DNA from: Parvularia atlantis
Taxonomy: Eukaryota; Opisthokonta; Rotosphaerida
NCBI GenBank assembly: GCA_943704415.1
Contig: CALSCO010000592.1
Location: forward strand, 1 to 13,083
Direction of reading: 5' to 3'
DNA length: 13,083 nucleotides
Under the pieces are notes generated by a model that was not told the DNA's origin, ran no database searches, and saw nothing but the letters and a program-made list of their open reading frames with translations. Shown one piece after another: positions 12,150 through 13,083 of this stretch (position 1 is its first letter; the number at the start of each line of letters is the position of its first letter). Position numbers and translations under genes: made by a program.

Positions 12150-13083
12150 TCAGGCGATCTCGTTCACGCCGTCGAGCCCGCGCGAGAGGTCCAGCTTCAT
12201 GATGTCGATCGAGCCGACCGAGCCGCGGTCGCGCTCGCTCGGCGTGTACGACATGAGCTCGATGCTCGAGCTTGACAGCGGCGCGCCGCCAAGTGCGTCG
12301 CTGTGGGCGTCGTGGCTGCTGCCCTTGTGGTTGCCCGAGCTGCCCGTGTTGGTCACGCTCGAGCGCAGCGTCGGCCCGATGAGGCCGAGCGAGCCGCCGA
12401 GGAAGCGCGGGAGCAGCGCGGGGCGAAAGAGCGCGATGCAGATCAGCGACGACGAGACGATGGCGAGCGTCGAGGCGACGTGGTTGAGGTACCACCTGCG
12501 CGGCGTCTGTCAGCCGTTGCGCACACGTCCACGAGCACGGCCGCACGCACCGCATGCCGTACGCGGCCGTGAACGACCAGATCACGGCGAGGCCACCAAA
12601 GTTGTTGAACGTGGCGAGGAGGTTGAAGCGGAGGCGCATGAGCAGGTCGGTCAGCTTGGCGGTCGCGCCGTTCTCGCGCGCTTTGCGCAGGTCGAGCGGG
12701 CCAGCCGCGGCCTCGTTGACGCCGAAGAAGACGACGCGGACCTGCTTCTCGATGACGCGCTCGGTCAGGAGCACGGCGACGTAGAGCACGACGCCAAAGC
12801 CGGCGGCGAAGGCGGCGAGGACGCCGTAGGCCGCGGTCATGTAGAAGTGCTGCGTGGCCTGGTCGCCGACGTGCAGCGCGGGTAGGACTACCATGAGCGG
12901 GATGTTGATGATCACGGCGAGGACGACGAGGCCCCAGGCGACGGTCTGCAGCAGCCCGATCCAGCGCGCCCACTCCTTGGTCGTGTCGCGGTCGATCACG
13001 GTGCGCAGCAGGTGCTTGGCGACGAGCACGAGGTGCCGTGCGACGGCGAGCGAGAGCAGCATCGTCGACGTGCACTTGAAGTA
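12150..13083 (-). CDS. Multi-pass membrane protein with Ser-rich C-terminal tail, 5' part outside window
   Basis: The frame is open to the window edge, so the start lies beyond 13083 and the Met at 13062 need not be the real start. Exons seen: 13083-12551 and 12495-12150, joined over a 55-nt intron with GTGCGT...CAG and a CTGAC branch point; 292 residues are visible. Hydrophobic segments at about residues 41-67, 79-106, 155-176 and 183-201 suggest four membrane helices in this part, with a charged loop (ERVIEKQVRV to RENGATAKLTDLLMRLR) between the second and third. The last 90 residues are hydrophilic and Ser-rich (SSSSIELMSYTPSERDRGS), typical of a cytosolic tail open to phosphorylation. A receptor-like or TOM1/THH1-like seven-helix protein is possible, but no family motif decides it. 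Function is not assigned. Confidence 0.75.

Noticed and set aside
12070-13062. Uninterrupted - strand frame to 12070 as the full membrane-protein gene
   Set aside because: After about 12551 this frame loses membrane character. Removing intron 12550-12496 restores a fourth hydrophobic segment and a Ser-rich tail ending at 12150.

Overview
The window is nuclear DNA of a unicellular eukaryote with a very GC-rich, compact, intron-dense genome. Four of the five protein genes can be rebuilt only by removing many short introns of about 38 to 80 nt. Most introns begin GTGCG and end CAG, and many carry a CTGAC-like branch point. Spacers between genes are 49 to 96 bp. The products (NHL propeller, RasGEF, lysosomal-type sulfatase, PHD/ankyrin/HECT ligase) suit a free-living, phagotrophic or amoeboid protist. 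An apusomonad or amoebozoan would fit, but the sequence alone does not fix the lineage.

Layout: (1) 1-254 +, the 3' end of an NHL-repeat propeller protein. (2) 351-4809 +, a Ras guanine-nucleotide exchange factor of about 1021 residues in about 23 exons. (3) 4885-7114 -, an arylsulfatase-type enzyme of about 517 residues in 13 exons, tail to tail with the RasGEF. (4) 7167-12100 +, a HECT E3 ubiquitin ligase of about 1201 residues in about 26 exons. It has a poly-Ser/acidic N-terminus, a PHD finger and ankyrin repeats, and it is head to head with the sulfatase across only 52 bp. (5) 12150-13083 -, the 3' part of a multi-pass membrane protein, tail to tail with the ligase.

I see no common pathway linking the neighbours; they look like an ordinary crowded gene neighbourhood. 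The sulfatase and ligase start 52 bp apart and may share promoter elements. All exon models were derived by hand from reading-frame continuity, family motifs and GT-AG (once GC-AG) junctions. All reconstructed models have exon sums divisible by three. A few junctions are ambiguous and are flagged. Simple repeats sit inside introns or low-complexity coding stretches: CT, poly-C, CA/CG, TCG, a 9-bp signal-peptide repeat and a 5-bp intron repeat. No tRNA, rRNA, CRISPR, transposon or viral sequence was recognised.

The most useful observations are the PHD-ankyrin-HECT architecture with an insertion inside the HECT N-lobe, the uniform intron grammar, a candidate GC-AG intron, the catalytic-cysteine codon of the ligase split by an intron, and the tiny divergent promoter.
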